From Mycobacterium sp. IS-1496 (GTDB taxonomy: Bacteria > Actinomycetota > Actinomycetes > Mycobacteriales > Mycobacteriaceae), in assembly GCF_001499995.1 (NCBI RefSeq), contig NZ_LQIU01000010.1, positions 38,410 through 102,409 of the forward strand: DNA of 64,000 bases, in the 5' to 3' direction. Position 1 is the stretch's first letter; each line of letters opens with the position of its first letter. Positions 9,528 through 21,573 of the stretch are shown piece after piece. The translations under genes and the position numbers were made by a program. The notes under the pieces were generated by a model. It did no database searches. It was given only the letters and a program-made list of their open reading frames with translations, and was not told the DNA's origin.

Positions 9528-10111
9528 ATGAGCAAGTGGTTACTGCGCGGACTGGTGTTCGCGGCCCTGATGGTGATCGTCCGATTGCTGCAGGGAGCGA
9601 TGATCAACGCGTGGGAAACCAGGGCGGCGACGATCAGCATCGTCCTCGTCTCGTTGTACGCCCTCGCCGCCTTCCTGTGGGGATTCGTCGACGGCCGGCA
9701 GGACGCGCGCCGCAACCCCGACCCCGACCGCCGTGGGGATCTGGCCATGACGTGGCTGCTGACCGGCCTGTTCGCCGGAATCGTCAGCGGGTTCGTCGCA
9801 TGGCTGATCGGCGTGTTCTACAAGAACCTCTACGTCGAGGCACTGCTGAACGAGCTCACCACGTTCGCGGCGTTCACCGCGCTGCTGACGTTCGTCCTCG
9901 CGATCATCGGGGTGGCACTGGGCCGCTGGCTCGTCGACCGCAAGGCGCCCGATGAGCCGCGCCGCCGCGAGGGTGAGGACGACGACCGCGCCGACACCGA
10001 CGTGTTCGCCGCGGTCCGCCCGGGCGGGCAGGACGATTCGAACCACCAGACCACCCCGGTCGCGTCGCAGGGCGGCGGGACCGAACGGTCGACGCCGCCC
10101 GAGAACCGGCT

Positions 10112-10115
<4 letters not shown>
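9528..10115 (+). CDS. Four-TM membrane protein (Rv2536 / B-4DMT type)
   Basis: A 195-residue integral membrane protein with four hydrophobic segments (about residues 6-28, 38-55, 75-100 and 108-132) and a cytosolic, acidic-then-Gln/Thr-rich tail of about 55 residues. Rv2536 occupies the same divergent place between pepQ and aroQ in M. tuberculosis. TACGCT eight nt before the ATG suggests a leaderless transcript. No transported substrate can be named. Its last codons overlap the aroQ stop on the opposite strand. Confidence 0.8.
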
Positions 10116-12322
<2,207 letters not shown>

Positions 12323-12323
<1 letters not shown>

Positions 12324-13546
12324 CAGCCCGACGCCTGCGCCCGCTGCGCGGTGGCCGGTTCGCGGGCGGCGACGGCCCGCAGGTACGACTCCACGTTGGT
12401 CCTGGTCTCGGTCAGCGAGTCGCCCCCGAACTTGCGCAGGGCCGCCCGCGCCACCACGAGCGCCACCATGGTCTCGACGACGACGCCGGCCGCGGGCACC
12501 GCGCACACATCCGAGCGCTGGTGGATCGCGACCGCCTCGTCACCGGTGGTCATGTCGACGGTCGCCAGTGCGCGCGGAACCGTGGAGATGGGTTTCATGG
12601 CCGCGCGAACTCGCAGCGGCTGACCGTTGGTCATCCCGCCTTCGAGCCCGCCGGCCCGGTTGGTCGACCGCATGACTCCGCCGGGGCCGGGGTAGATCTC
12701 GTCGTGCGCGACACTGCCCCGCCGCCGTGCGGTCTCGAAACCGTCGCCGATCTCGACACCCTTGATGGCCTGGATGCCCATCACCGCGGCGGCCAGTTGG
12801 CTGTCGAGGCGGTCCTCGCCGCTGGTGAACGACCCGAGGCCGACCGGTAACCCGGACACCACGACCTCGACGACGCCACCGAGCGTGTCGCCGTCGCGTT
12901 TGGCCGCTTCGATCTCGGCGATCATCGACTTCTCGGCCGCCTCGTCGAAGGCCCGTACGGGGCTGTCGTCGATCGCGGCCAGATCGGCCGGTTCCGGCGG
13001 CGGGCCGTCGTAGGGGGTGGACGCACCGATGGAGATGACGTGCGAGACCACCTCGACGCCGAGCGCCTGGCGCAGAAACGCCCGTGCGACGGTCCCCGCG
13101 GCGACGCGCGCGGCGGTCTCGCGGGCACTGGCCCGCTCCAGCACCGGTCGGGCGTCGTCGAATCCGTACTTGAGCATGCCGGCGTAGTCGGCGTGGCCGG
13201 GCCGCGGCCGGGTCAGCGGTGCGTTGCGGGCGATCTCGGCGAGTTCCGCGGGGTCGACGGGGTCGGCGGCCATCACCGTCTCCCACTTCGGCCACTCCGT
13301 GTTGCCGATCTGGATCGCGATCGGACCGCCGAGGGTGACGCCGTGCCGCACCCCGCCGAGCATCGTGATCTCGTCCTGCTCGAACTTCATGCGGGCGCCG
13401 CGGCCGTAGCCGAGCCGCCTGCGCCTGAGCTGATCGCCGATGTCCTCGGTCGTCAGCGAGACGCCCGCGACCATGCCCTCGAGCACGGCCACGAGCGCGC
13501 GGCCATGGGATTCACCGGCAGTGGTCCAACGCAACACGCGTCCCAT
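12323..13546 (-). CDS. aroC: Chorismate synthase
   Basis: Uses reduced FMN to eliminate phosphate from EPSP and give chorismate, the branch point for aromatic amino acids, folate, mycobactin and menaquinone. It is 407 residues. The signatures [29 protein letters not shown] and the C-terminal [17 protein letters not shown] are intact. It is the first gene of the aro operon. The ATG at 13546 is used here; a GTG three codons in is an alternative. It corresponds to aroF of M. tuberculosis. Confidence 0.96.
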
Positions 13547-13719
13547 CTTCCCATGGCGCGCCGGTCGCGACTAAATCCGGCGACCCACGCGATGACCTCC
13601 GGGTTCGCGGGCACTGGACGCGAGGATGTGGCCGCGGCCGCTCACGATGCGGTCGAGAGCGGGTGACCGGCAAGGCGCTCGTCCGGGTCAGCGACTGACG
13701 GCCGTGCGGTCGGCGCGTG

Positions 13720-14145
13720 TCAGACCAGCACCAGGACGACCGCGGCGGCGCTCGACGCACACATCGACGGGCCGTGCGCGACGGTCGTCTCCCGGCGCGC
13801 GAGCGACATCAGCGCCCACGCCGCGGTCAGCAGCGGCGCACCGAGGGCGGCCAGCAACCAGACGTCGGCCCCGAACGCGCCGGTGAGCCCGCCGAGACCG
13901 GCGGCGAGTTTGACGTCGCCGGCGCCCATCGCCGCGGGCGCGGCCAGGTGGATGACTCCGTAAAGGGTGAACAGCGCCGCGGCGCCGAGCGCGGCGGGCG
14001 CGCCTCGGCCTGCCAGTGCCGCGCCGAGCAGGATCACCGCGGCGCCGGGCAGCGTGAGCCAGTTCGGCAGTCGGCGCGACCGGACGTCGTAGACGCTCAG
14101 CGTGACGAGCCAGCCGGCCACGCCGGTCAACGCGAGTGCCTCCAC
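13720..14145 (-). CDS. Short A24 prepilin peptidase-like membrane protein (Rv2551c type)
   Basis: A 141-residue protein with about five hydrophobic segments. Both aspartates of the TFPP/A24 family can be placed: the first in VYDVRSRRLPNWLTLP, the second in the GxGD motif GAGDVKLAAGLGG. It lacks the N-terminal methylase domain of full prepilin peptidases. It probably processes Flp/Tad-type pilins, but no tad genes are in this window. The GTG start at 14145 lies 9 nt from the aroE stop, so it ends the alaS-ruvX-mltG-aroE operon. Confidence 0.82.
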   Translation of the reverse strand: MEALALTGVAGWLVTLSVYDVRSRRLPNWLTLPGAAVILLGAALAGRGAPAALGAAALFTLYGVIHLAAPAAMGAGDVKLAAGLGGLTGAFGADVWLLAALGAPLLTAAWALMSLARRETTVAHGPSMCASSAAAVVLVLV

Positions 14146-14154
14146 CCGTCGAGG

Positions 14155-14961
14155 CTAAGCGCCCTGCAGGGCCGCCCTCATCGCCTCTTTCGGAGCCGGC
14201 AGGCCGGTGAACTGTTCGACCTGCGCGAAGGCCTGGTGCAACAGCATCTGCAGGCCGCTGACCACCCGGCCGCCCGCCGCCTGCACGGCCGCCGCCAGCG
14301 GTGTCGGCCACGGATCGTAGATCGCGTCGAGCAGCACCGGCGTGCCGGCCAGCGTCCCCGCGTACCGCGCGGCCACGTCGGCGGGGACGGTGCTGACGAC
14401 CGCGCCGGCAGCGGCCGCGAGCCCAACCAATGCCGCGTCGTCGAGGCCGCACCAGTGCGCGCGGACGCCGAGACGGTCCGCCAGGGCGACCAGCGGCGCC
14501 GCCTTGTCCGGGTTTCGGGCGGCGATCGTGAGGGGGGCGGCGCCGAGTTCGGCCAGCGCCACCACGGCGGCCGGCGCGGTCCCGCCGGAGCCGACGACGA
14601 TCGCCGGGCCGTCGACCGCCCCGAGCGCCCCGGTCACACCGTCGACGTCGGTGTTGTCGGCCCGCCAGCCGTTCGGTGTGCGGACCAGCGTGTTGGCCGA
14701 CCCGACCAGCTGCGCGCGGTCGGTGCGCTCGTCGGCGAAGCGCAGCGCGGCGAATTTGCCCGGCATCGTCACCGAGACCCCGACCCATTCCGGGCCGAAT
14801 CCGCCGACCAGCCCGGGCAGCTGCTCGGCGGTGCACTCGATGCGCTCGTAGGTCCAGCCGGTCAGGCCCAGCGCGCGGTAGGCCGCCAGGTGCAACTGTG
14901 GTGACCGCGAGTGGGCGATCGGTGAGCCGAGGACGGCCGCCTTGCGGGCCTTACCGTGCAC
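14155..14961 (-). CDS. aroE: Shikimate dehydrogenase (AroE family)
   Basis: NADPH-dependent reduction of 3-dehydroshikimate to shikimate. It is 268 residues. The substrate-binding SPIAHSRSPQLH, the catalytic Lys in VSVTMPGKFAAL and the Asp in NTDVDG are present, and the nucleotide motif is IVVGSGGTAPAAV. The GTG start at 14961 is only 3 nt after the mltG stop. It lies apart from the other aro genes, as in M. tuberculosis. Confidence 0.94.
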   Translation of the reverse strand: MHGKARKAAVLGSPIAHSRSPQLHLAAYRALGLTGWTYERIECTAEQLPGLVGGFGPEWVGVSVTMPGKFAALRFADERTDRAQLVGSANTLVRTPNGWRADNTDVDGVTGALGAVDGPAIVVGSGGTAPAAVVALAELGAAPLTIAARNPDKAAPLVALADRLGVRAHWCGLDDAALVGLAAAAGAVVSTVPADVAARYAGTLAGTPVLLDAIYDPWPTPLAAAVQAAGGRVVSGLQMLLHQAFAQVEQFTGLPAPKEAMRAALQGA

Positions 14962-14964
14962 GGC

Positions 14965-16212
14965 CTAACGGGCACTGTCGAGGACACCGTTGCGCCGCGC
15001 CAGTTCGATGCTGGCCAGGTGCTCGTTGTAGTCCCGGGTGAACAGCGTGGTGCCCTGCAGGTCGATGGTGACGAAGTACAGCCAGTCCCCGTCCGCGGGT
15101 TGTTCGGCCGCGACGAGCGCCGGCTTGCTCGGCGAGCAGATGGGCGTGGCGGGCAGCCCGGGCCGCACGTAGGTGTTCCACGAGGTCATCTGGGCGCGGT
15201 CGGCGTCGGTGGTGGCGACCTCGATGCGGTCCAGCGGATAGTTCACCGTCGAGTCGAATTCGAGGGTGCGGTTCTCGGCCAGCCGGTTGTAGATCACGCG
15301 GGCGACCTTCGCGAAGTCCTCCGGCTTGGACTCCCGCTGCACCAGCGATGCGACCGTGAGCACCTGATAGGGCGACAGGTTCATGGCATTGGCGGTCTCG
15401 AGCAGACCGCTCTGCGCGTACTGGTTGGCGCTCGCCCGGATCAGCGTCGCGAGGGTCTCCTGCGGTGCGGCCGACGGGTCGATGTTCCAGCTGCCGGGGG
15501 CGATCAGACCCTCGAGGCGGCGGGAGTCGTCGCCCATCGCGGTGACGGGCTGCACCGCCCATTCGGGGACGCCCAACGCCGAGGGCGCCGCCGTCTCGGC
15601 GACCTGCTTGAGCTCGTCGGCCGACACGCACTGTTGCCGCCCGTCGAGGTCCACGCAGGTGGCCTTGGAGATGAGGGTGAAGATGCCCTCTGTCACCGCG
15701 TTGGTCTTGACGTCGGACACGTCGTCGAGTTGGCGGCCCTCGGGGATCACCAGTTTGCCGACGCGGCTCTGCGGATCGATGAGCCGTTCGACCGCGTTGG
15801 CGGCCGGGATCTCGGTGCGGACCTTGTAGAAGCCGGGCTGGATGGCCGTGATGCCGGAGTTGCCCTCCGCCGCGTCGACGAACGCCTTGACCGTCGCCAC
15901 GACGTTGTTGTCGTGCAACGTCTGGCCGATGGCCGTGGTCGAGTCGCCGTCGTGCACCTGGATCACCACGTCGCTGACACCCTCGCCGGCGAAGTCGTTG
16001 CTGTCGCTGCCGAACATGCCGTGCCACAGCTTGGAACCGAGGAACACCGCTCCGATGACGACGGCGATCAGCAGCGCGAGCGACACCGCACCGGCCATCC
16101 GGCGCTTCCTGCGGCCCCGTTCCAGACGCATCCGGTCCGAACGGCTCATGCCGCGTCGCGGTGGTCCCACCGCGACGGGTTCCGCACGGTCGTGACGCCA
16201 GTCCTCAGCCAT
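14965..16212 (-). CDS. mltG: Endolytic murein transglycosylase MltG
   Basis: Membrane-anchored lytic transglycosylase that cuts nascent peptidoglycan strands and so sets glycan length. It is 415 residues: an Arg-rich cytosolic N-terminus, one membrane segment at about residues 38-58, then the periplasmic YceG domain. The catalytic Glu is in [23 protein letters not shown]. It overlaps ruvX by 8 nt. Confidence 0.93.
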   Translation of the reverse strand: MAEDWRHDRAEPVAVGPPRRGMSRSDRMRLERGRRKRRMAGAVSLALLIAVVIGAVFLGSKLWHGMFGSDSNDFAGEGVSDVVIQVHDGDSTTAIGQTLHDNNVVATVKAFVDAAEGNSGITAIQPGFYKVRTEIPAANAVERLIDPQSRVGKLVIPEGRQLDDVSDVKTNAVTEGIFTLISKATCVDLDGRQQCVSADELKQVAETAAPSALGVPEWAVQPVTAMGDDSRRLEGLIAPGSWNIDPSAAPQETLATLIRASANQYAQSGLLETANAMNLSPYQVLTVASLVQRESKPEDFAKVARVIYNRLAENRTLEFDSTVNYPLDRIEVATTDADRAQMTSWNTYVRPGLPATPICSPSKPALVAAEQPADGDWLYFVTIDLQGTTLFTRDYNEHLASIELARRNGVLDSAR

Positions 16213-16714
16213 GCCCGCCCTCTCCGGGCGCGGCCAGGGCCGCGCGCCGCTGGTCCAGCCAACTCTGCAAGATGCCCACCGCCGCGACCTGGTCGATCAT
16301 CGCGCGCTGCCCTTTCGCGCGGACACCGGCCTCGCGCAGGGAACGCTGCGCGGAGACGGTGGTGAGCCGTTCGTCTGCCATCCGCACCGGGGTGGGCGCG
16401 ATCCGCCGGGCCAGCGCCTCGGCGACATCGATGGCGTCGTGTGCGGCAGGCCCCGTCCTGTCGGCCAGCGTCCTGGGCAGCCCCACCACGACCTCGACGG
16501 CCTCGAGTTCGGTCACCAGGTGCGCCAGCCGGCGGACATGCCGGTCCGAGTTCTTCTCGCGGCGCACGGTCTCCACCGGGGTGGCCAGCACACCGTCCGG
16601 ATCACTGGTGGCGACGCCGATCCGCACGCTGCCGACGTCGATGCCGAGTCGCCGCCCGCGGCCCGGGTCGCCCTCGCCGGGGCGGTCCGGGAGGCGGTGG
16701 TCGCTGTCGGTCAC
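16205..16714 (-). CDS. ruvX: Holliday junction resolvase-like RuvX / YqgF
   Basis: RNase H-fold nuclease implicated in pre-16S rRNA 5' maturation and proposed as a resolvase. It is 169 residues. The acidic residues are placed in [21 protein letters not shown] and [12 protein letters not shown], and VVVGLPRTL is typical. It starts at the GTG at 16714, 4 nt after alaS. A longer upstream reading would run into alaS and is not needed. Confidence 0.92.
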   Translation of the reverse strand: MTDSDHRLPDRPGEGDPGRGRRLGIDVGSVRIGVATSDPDGVLATPVETVRREKNSDRHVRRLAHLVTELEAVEVVVGLPRTLADRTGPAAHDAIDVAEALARRIAPTPVRMADERLTTVSAQRSLREAGVRAKGQRAMIDQVAAVGILQSWLDQRRAALAAPGEGGHG

Positions 16715-16718
16715 GGGG

Positions 16719-19412
16719 TCAGCTCCTGTCGATCTCGGCACGCAACGCAGCCAATGCCGCGTCGATGCCCGCCGCCCCCTTACCGGAACCCTGCGCCAGA
16801 TCGGCCTTGCCGCCCCCACGGCCGTTCACCGCTGCACCGAACTGTTTGACCAGTTCGTTCGCGCTCAGGCCCAGATCCTGGGCGGCCGGATTGACGGCCA
16901 CCACGAAGGGCACGGTGTCGTTCTCGCCCTCGGCGATCAGCGCGACCACGGCCGGGTCGCTGCCCAGCTTGCCGCGGATGTCACCGACGAGAGTGCGCAG
17001 ATCGCCCGCCGACATCCCGCCGGCCATCCGCTGCGCCACGAGTCGGACCTTACCGACAAGCTCCGCCCCCGCGACAGCGTTGACCGCCGCGGCGCGCGCA
17101 TTCGCCAGCCGCATCCGGTCGAGTTCCTTCTCCGCCGCCCGCAGCCGCTCGACGAGACCGGCCACCCTGGCCGGCACCTCGTCGGACGGCACCTTCAGCG
17201 ACGAGGCCAGCCCGGCCATCAGGGCGCGCTCCTTGGCCAGGTGGCGGAACGAGTCGAGGCCGACATACGCCTCGACCCGGCGCACGCCGGAGCCGACCGA
17301 CGATTCGCCGAGGATGGTCACGGGCCCGATCTGCGCGGAGCTGCGCACGTGGGTGCCGCCGCACAGTTCCAGCGAGAACGGGCCGCCGATCTCGACCACC
17401 CGCACCTCGTCGGGGTACGCCTCGCCGAACAGCGCCATCGCGCCCATCGACTTGGCCCTCTCCAGGTTCGTCGTGAAGCTGTGCACCTCGAAGTCGGCCT
17501 CGACGGCCTCGTTGGTGACCTCTTCGATCTGTGTGCGCTGTTCCTCGCTGAGCGCGCCCTGCCAGTTGAAGTCGAAGCGCAGGTAGCCGGGCCGGTTGAG
17601 CGAACCGGCCTGGACGGCGTTCGGGCCGAGGACCTGCCGCAGCGCGGCGTGCACCATGTGAGTGCCCGAGTGGCCCTGGGTGGCGCCGTGGCGCCACCGC
17701 GGGTCGACCGCCGCCACGACGGTGTCGCCCTCGACGAATTCGCCGGACTCCATGGTGACGCGGTGCACCCACAGCGTCTTCGCGATCTTCTGCACGTCGG
17801 ACACCGCGGCCTTGGACGTCTCGGACGCGCCGGTTCCGGTGATGGTGCCCTCGTCGGCGATCTGCCCGCCGGATTCCGCGTAGAACGGGCTGCGGTCCAG
17901 AACCAGCTCGATCCGGTGCTGGGCGGTGACGGTGTCATGCCCGGCGACGGGCACCCGCCGGCCGTCGACGAAGATCCCGAGGATGCGCGCCTCGGTGGTC
18001 AGTTCGTCGAATCCGGTGAACTGAGTCGGATGGGTGTCCACCAGATCGCGGTAGGCGCTGAGGTCGGTGTGCGCCTGCTTCCGGGCGGCGGCGTCGGCCT
18101 TGGCGCGCTGGCGCTGTTCGGCCATCAGGGCCCGGAAGCCCTCCTCATCCACGCTCAGGTCGGCCTCGGCCGCCATCTCGAGGGTGAGCTCGATCGGGAA
18201 ACCGTAGGTGTCGTGCAAGGTGAACGCGTCGCGGCCGGACAGCTTCTCGACACCCGATGCCTTGGTCGCGCGCGCGGCGTCGTCGAACAGCCGTGACCCG
18301 GAGGCGAGTGTCCGGTTGAACGCGGTCTCCTCGGCGACGGCGATGCGCTGGATGCGGTCGAAGTCCGTGCCCAGTTCCGGGTACGACGGGGCCATCGCGT
18401 CGCGCACCGTCACCATCAGGTCCGCCATGACCGGCTGGTCGACACCGAGCAGCTTGGCGGCGCGGATGATGCGGCGGAGCAGGCGGCGCAGCACGTAACC
18501 GCGTCCCTCGTTACCGGGGCTGACGCCGTCCCCGATGATGATCGCCGCGGTGCGGCAGTGGTCGGCGATGATCCGGTACCGCACGTCGTCCGTGTGGTTG
18601 CCCTTGCCGTATCCGCGCGGCGCGATTCCGGCGACCAGGTCGATGACGGGGCGCAGCAGGTCGGTCTCGTAGACGTTGTCGACGTTCTGGAGCAGGCATG
18701 CGACCCGCTCCACACCCATGCCGGTGTCGATGTTCTTGCGGGGCAACGGCCCGAGGATCTCGAAGTCCTCCTTCGAGGTGCCCTCGCCGCGCTCGTTCTG
18801 CATGAACACGAGATTCCAGATCTCGATGTAACGGTCCTCGTTGGCCTCGGGTCCGCCCTCGACGCCGTAGTCGGGCCCGCGGTCGTAGTAGATCTCCGAT
18901 GACGGGCCGCACGGCCCGGGGATGCCCATCGACCAGTAGTTGTCGGCCATCCCGCGGCGCTGGATGCGCTCGAGCGGCAGCCCCGCCACGTCCTGCCAGA
19001 GCTGAATGGCTTCGTCGTCGTCGAGATAGACGGTGGCCCAGATCCTTTCGGGGTCGAAACCGTAACCGCCCTGGTCCTGCGGATTGGTCAGCAGTGTCCA
19101 GGCGAATTCGATGGCGCCCTTCTTGAAGTAGTCGCCGAACGAGAAGTTGCCCGCCATCTGGAAGAACGTGTTGTGCCGGGTGGTGATGCCGACCTCGTCG
19201 ATGTCGGGGGTGCGGATGCACTTCTGCACGCTGACGGCGCGGTCCCACGGCGGTGTGCGCTGGCCCAGGAAGTAGGGGACGAACTGCACCATGCCGGCGT
19301 TGACGAACAGCAGGTTGGGGTCGTCGAGGATCACCGAGGCGCTCGGCACCTCGGTGTGGCCCGCTTTCACGAAGTGATCGAGGAAGCGCTTCCTGATCTC
19401 GTGTGTCTGCAC
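16719..19412 (-). CDS. alaS: Alanyl-tRNA synthetase
   Basis: Charges tRNA-Ala. The 897-residue protein has all expected parts: the class II catalytic core (motif 2 region [22 protein letters not shown]), the editing domain with zinc-site residues [11 protein letters not shown] and CGGTHVRSS, and the C-terminal C-Ala domain. The GTG start at 19412 matches the [15 protein letters not shown]-terminus of homologues. It heads an operon with ruvX, mltG, aroE and the A24 peptidase. No T-box is visible in the 86-bp leader. Confidence 0.97.
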   Translation of the reverse strand: MQTHEIRKRFLDHFVKAGHTEVPSASVILDDPNLLFVNAGMVQFVPYFLGQRTPPWDRAVSVQKCIRTPDIDEVGITTRHNTFFQMAGNFSFGDYFKKGAIEFAWTLLTNPQDQGGYGFDPERIWATVYLDDDEAIQLWQDVAGLPLERIQRRGMADNYWSMGIPGPCGPSSEIYYDRGPDYGVEGGPEANEDRYIEIWNLVFMQNERGEGTSKEDFEILGPLPRKNIDTGMGVERVACLLQNVDNVYETDLLRPVIDLVAGIAPRGYGKGNHTDDVRYRIIADHCRTAAIIIGDGVSPGNEGRGYVLRRLLRRIIRAAKLLGVDQPVMADLMVTVRDAMAPSYPELGTDFDRIQRIAVAEETAFNRTLASGSRLFDDAARATKASGVEKLSGRDAFTLHDTYGFPIELTLEMAAEADLSVDEEGFRALMAEQRQRAKADAAARKQAHTDLSAYRDLVDTHPTQFTGFDELTTEARILGIFVDGRRVPVAGHDTVTAQHRIELVLDRSPFYAESGGQIADEGTITGTGASETSKAAVSDVQKIAKTLWVHRVTMESGEFVEGDTVVAAVDPRWRHGATQGHSGTHMVHAALRQVLGPNAVQAGSLNRPGYLRFDFNWQGALSEEQRTQIEEVTNEAVEADFEVHSFTTNLERAKSMGAMALFGEAYPDEVRVVEIGGPFSLELCGGTHVRSSAQIGPVTILGESSVGSGVRRVEAYVGLDSFRHLAKERALMAGLASSLKVPSDEVPARVAGLVERLRAAEKELDRMRLANARAAAVNAVAGAELVGKVRLVAQRMAGGMSAGDLRTLVGDIRGKLGSDPAVVALIAEGENDTVPFVVAVNPAAQDLGLSANELVKQFGAAVNGRGGGKADLAQGSGKGAAGIDAALAALRAEIDRS

Positions 19413-19498
19413 GTCTGAGGCATCCTTATCAGGTCGGGTAATTCGACCGATCTACAGTACCCGCCGCCATCCTCGCGCCGTCACGACGACGATCGCGC

Positions 19499-19900
19499 TC
19501 ACGTCCCGAGGAAGCTCAGCCGCACGGAGCGGCGCGGGTTGTCCCTGTTGAGGTCGACGAGCACGACACTCTGCCACGTCCCGAGAAGCGGTTCCCCGTC
19601 TTGCACCGGCACCGTGACCGACGGGGAGATCAGCGCGGGCAGCACGTGGTCGGCGCCATGCCCCGGTGACCCGTGCGCGTGGCGGTAGCGATCGTCGCGC
19701 GGGAGCAACCGCTCGAGCGTGTCGAGCAGGTCGTCGTCGGAGCCTGATCCCGTCTCGATGAGCGCGACACCGGCGGTGGCGTGCGGCACGAACACGTTGC
19801 ACAGGCCGTCCCGGCGGGGTCCGCAGAACGACCGGACGGCGTCGGTCAGGTCGACGATGCGCCGCCGTGAGGTGTCGACGTCGAGGAGATCGGTGTCCAT
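19499..19900 (-). CDS. YjbQ / UPF0047 family protein (Rv2556c type)
   Basis: A 133-residue protein of the secondary thiamine-phosphate synthase (YjbQ) family. The signature NVFVPHATAGVALIETGSGSD with its conserved His is present, and the rest (HGADHVLPALISPSVTVPV, GTWQSVVLVDLN) fits. The ATG at 19900 gives the normal family length. It is upstream of and co-directional with alaS, as in M. tuberculosis. The physiological substrate is not settled for the family. Confidence 0.88.
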   Translation of the reverse strand: MDTDLLDVDTSRRRIVDLTDAVRSFCGPRRDGLCNVFVPHATAGVALIETGSGSDDDLLDTLERLLPRDDRYRHAHGSPGHGADHVLPALISPSVTVPVQDGEPLLGTWQSVVLVDLNRDNPRRSVRLSFLGT

Positions 19901-19969
19901 GTCGCCAGCGTACGAGCCGCGCTCAGACCATTGCCCGGCCTGATCCGGCGGAGGACAGTGATAGGTGAA

Positions 19970-19985
19970 CCGGTGGCGCCACCGG
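19970..19985. promoter_or_regulatory. 16-bp perfect palindrome upstream of the ABM gene
   Basis: CCGGTGGCGCCACCGG is a perfect palindrome about 33 nt before the GTG start at 20019. It could be an operator or form an mRNA hairpin. No candidate regulator gene is adjacent. Confidence 0.4.
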
Positions 19986-20018
19986 GGCGCTGCCCCGTCA
20001 CCCGAAGGGGGTGAGGCT

Positions 20019-20639
20019 GTGTTCGCACGCACAACCACAATCGAGGCACGACCGGACGCGGTGGACGCCGGGATCGCGCACATCCGCAACGAGGTGATGC
20101 CCGCCCTGCGTGACATCGACGGCTGCGTCGGGTTGTCCCTGCTGGTGGATCGCGAGTCGCGCCGCTGCATCGCGACCACAGCCTGGGAATCCGCCGAAGC
20201 GATGCACGCCGCCGCCGACCGGGTGCGCCCGGTGCGCGAGCGCGCCGCGGAGGTGTTCGGCGGCACTCCGGTGGTCGACGAATGGGAGATCGCGGTGCTG
20301 CACCGCGAACACCGCGCCGGCGCGGGGGCCGGGGTGCGGGCGACCTGGCTGCGGGCCCGTCCCGAACAGTTCGACCAGGCGATCGCGTTCTACCGCTCCG
20401 AGGTGCTGCCGTCGATCGAGCAACTCGAAGGGTTCTGCAGCGCCAGCCTGATGATCGACCGCGCCTCCGGCCGGGCGGTCTCCTCGGTGTCGTTCGACTC
20501 CATGGGGGCGATGAACCGCACCCGCGACCAGGCCCGCGCGCTGCGCACCGCCCGGTTGCGCGACCTCGGGGCCGACCAGCTCGACGTGGGCGAGTTCGAG
20601 TTGACGATCGCGAGCCTGCGCGTGCCCGAAATGGCCTGA
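20019..20639 (+). CDS. Tandem antibiotic-biosynthesis-monooxygenase (ABM) domain protein
   Basis: A 206-residue protein made of two similar halves. The first (from [23 protein letters not shown]) and second (from [21 protein letters not shown]) share the order beta strand, helix with EVMPAL/EVLPSI, then [20 protein letters not shown]. This is a duplicated dimeric alpha-beta barrel. The GTG at 20019 follows GAAGGGGG at good spacing and was preferred to an ATG 18 codons upstream. M. tuberculosis has Rv2557/Rv2558 at this chromosomal place. Function is unknown; heme, small-oxidant or lipid substrates are possible. Confidence 0.75.
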   Translation: MFARTTTIEARPDAVDAGIAHIRNEVMPALRDIDGCVGLSLLVDRESRRCIATTAWESAEAMHAAADRVRPVRERAAEVFGGTPVVDEWEIAVLHREHRAGAGAGVRATWLRARPEQFDQAIAFYRSEVLPSIEQLEGFCSASLMIDRASGRAVSSVSFDSMGAMNRTRDQARALRTARLRDLGADQLDVGEFELTIASLRVPEMA

Positions 20640-20661
20640 CGCGCACGCGATTGACGCGCGC

Positions 20662-20687
20662 GTTTATTCGAGGCGGAGCCAGGGTAT
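20662..20687 (+). promoter_or_regulatory. SigF-type promoter upstream of the GlsB gene
   Basis: GTTT at 20662-20665, exactly 16 nt, then GGGTAT at 20682-20687. This matches the mycobacterial SigF consensus (GTTT-N16-GGGTA) fully. It predicts induction in stationary phase or under envelope or oxidative stress. Confidence 0.75.
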
Positions 20688-20718
20688 CTCCGCAGCACCT
20701 ACACCTCTTGGAGGAACC

Positions 20719-21024
20719 ATGACAATCACCGGCATTATCAGCGCAATTCTCATCGGCATAGTCGTCGGTGCACTCGGCCGTCTGTTGCTGCCGGGCAAGC
20801 AGAACATCGGCATTCTGATCACCATCGCGGTCGGCATCGTGTCGGCGTTCATCGGAACGGCCATCGCGCGGGCGATCGGCATCCCGACCGCCACCAGCGG
20901 CATCGACTGGATGGAACTGCTCGTCCAGGTCGTGGTCGCGGTGATCGGTGTGGCCCTGGTGGCCGCGCTGATGGGTCGTCGCCACGGCGGCGTGACGGGC
21001 CGGCGGCGCACGATGATGCGGTAA
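20719..21024 (+). CDS. GlsB/YeaQ/YmgE family small membrane protein
   Basis: A 101-residue, three-segment membrane protein (about residues 4-26, 31-50 and 65-88) with the family glycine-zipper start GIISAILIGIVVGALGRLLLPG and a basic C-terminal tail. Members are called transglycosylase-associated but have no proven enzyme activity, and many are general-stress proteins. A strong CTTGGAGGA site precedes the ATG. The upstream SigF-type promoter fits a stress role. It points towards the gas vesicle cluster, which ends 50 bp further on. Confidence 0.85.
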   Translation: MTITGIISAILIGIVVGALGRLLLPGKQNIGILITIAVGIVSAFIGTAIARAIGIPTATSGIDWMELLVQVVVAVIGVALVAALMGRRHGGVTGRRRTMMR

Positions 21025-21073
21025 CCGCGCATCCCGATCGACACCGAACCCCGGCGAGCCCGGCTGACAACCG

Positions 21074-21376
21074 TCAGCCGGGCTCTCGGGGTAAGAGGGG
21101 GCCCAGCGGACCGAGGTCGATGTTGAGGTCCTCGGGTTCGAGCCCGAAGTGTTCCCGCAGTTCTTCCATCTTCTCCTCGAGCAGCATCAGCGTGGTGCCG
21201 ATGCGCTCGATCTGTTCGTCGGTGAGGTCACCGTTGTCCACGCGTCTGATCGCCTGCCGTTCCATCAGCTGACGCAGGAGTTCGACCAGCGTCAGCACCA
21301 GGCTCACCAGACCGCGCTCCACGCTCTCCGGATCGGAGTTGATGCGTTGCCGGCGCGCCGGTTCCGGATCGGTCAT
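21074..21376 (-). CDS. gvpK: Gas vesicle protein GvpK
   Basis: A 100-residue accessory protein for gas vesicle formation. The family core is INSDPESVERGLVSLVLTLVELLRQLMERQAIRRVDNGDLTDEQIERIGTTLM (within this, SVERGLVSLVLTLVELLRQL). It is followed by an acidic helix and a Pro/Leu tail. It is the last gene of the cluster and overlaps the preceding gvpS-like gene by 4 nt (ATGA). Confidence 0.9.
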   Translation of the reverse strand: MTDPEPARRQRINSDPESVERGLVSLVLTLVELLRQLMERQAIRRVDNGDLTDEQIERIGTTLMLLEEKMEELREHFGLEPEDLNIDLGPLGPLLPREPG

Positions 21377-21573
21377 CGATCACCGTCGACGGCAGGACCC
21401 AGCAGTGTGCCGACCGAGGAGATCAGTGTCCGCAGCGAGATGACCACCATGTCGACGTCGGCGATGGACAGGGTGATGTCGCCGCTGATGACCACTCCGC
21501 CGGCCAGCACGCGGTCGAGCAGATCGACCAGCGCGATCTCGCGGGTGTTGTCGGTGGGCGCCACGTCAGTCAT
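21373..21573 (-). CDS. gvpS: Small GvpA-fold protein (GvpS / GvpJ-like)
   Basis: A 66-residue minimal GvpA-type fold: LVDLLDRVLAGGVVISGDITLSIADVDMVVISLRTLISSVGTL. Like GvpJ/M/S, it is probably a minor shell or tip component rather than the main rib protein. The ATG at 21573 overlaps the end of gvpL by 8 nt and was preferred to one four codons upstream. Its place between gvpL and gvpK matches gvpS in Streptomyces clusters. Confidence 0.82.
   Translation of the reverse strand: MTDVAPTDNTREIALVDLLDRVLAGGVVISGDITLSIADVDMVVISLRTLISSVGTLLGPAVDGDR

Noticed and set aside
19413..19498. T-box riboswitch upstream of alaS
   Set aside because: 86 bp is too short and no T-box sequence or specifier stem is visible; only a small GGTCG/CGACC stem is present.
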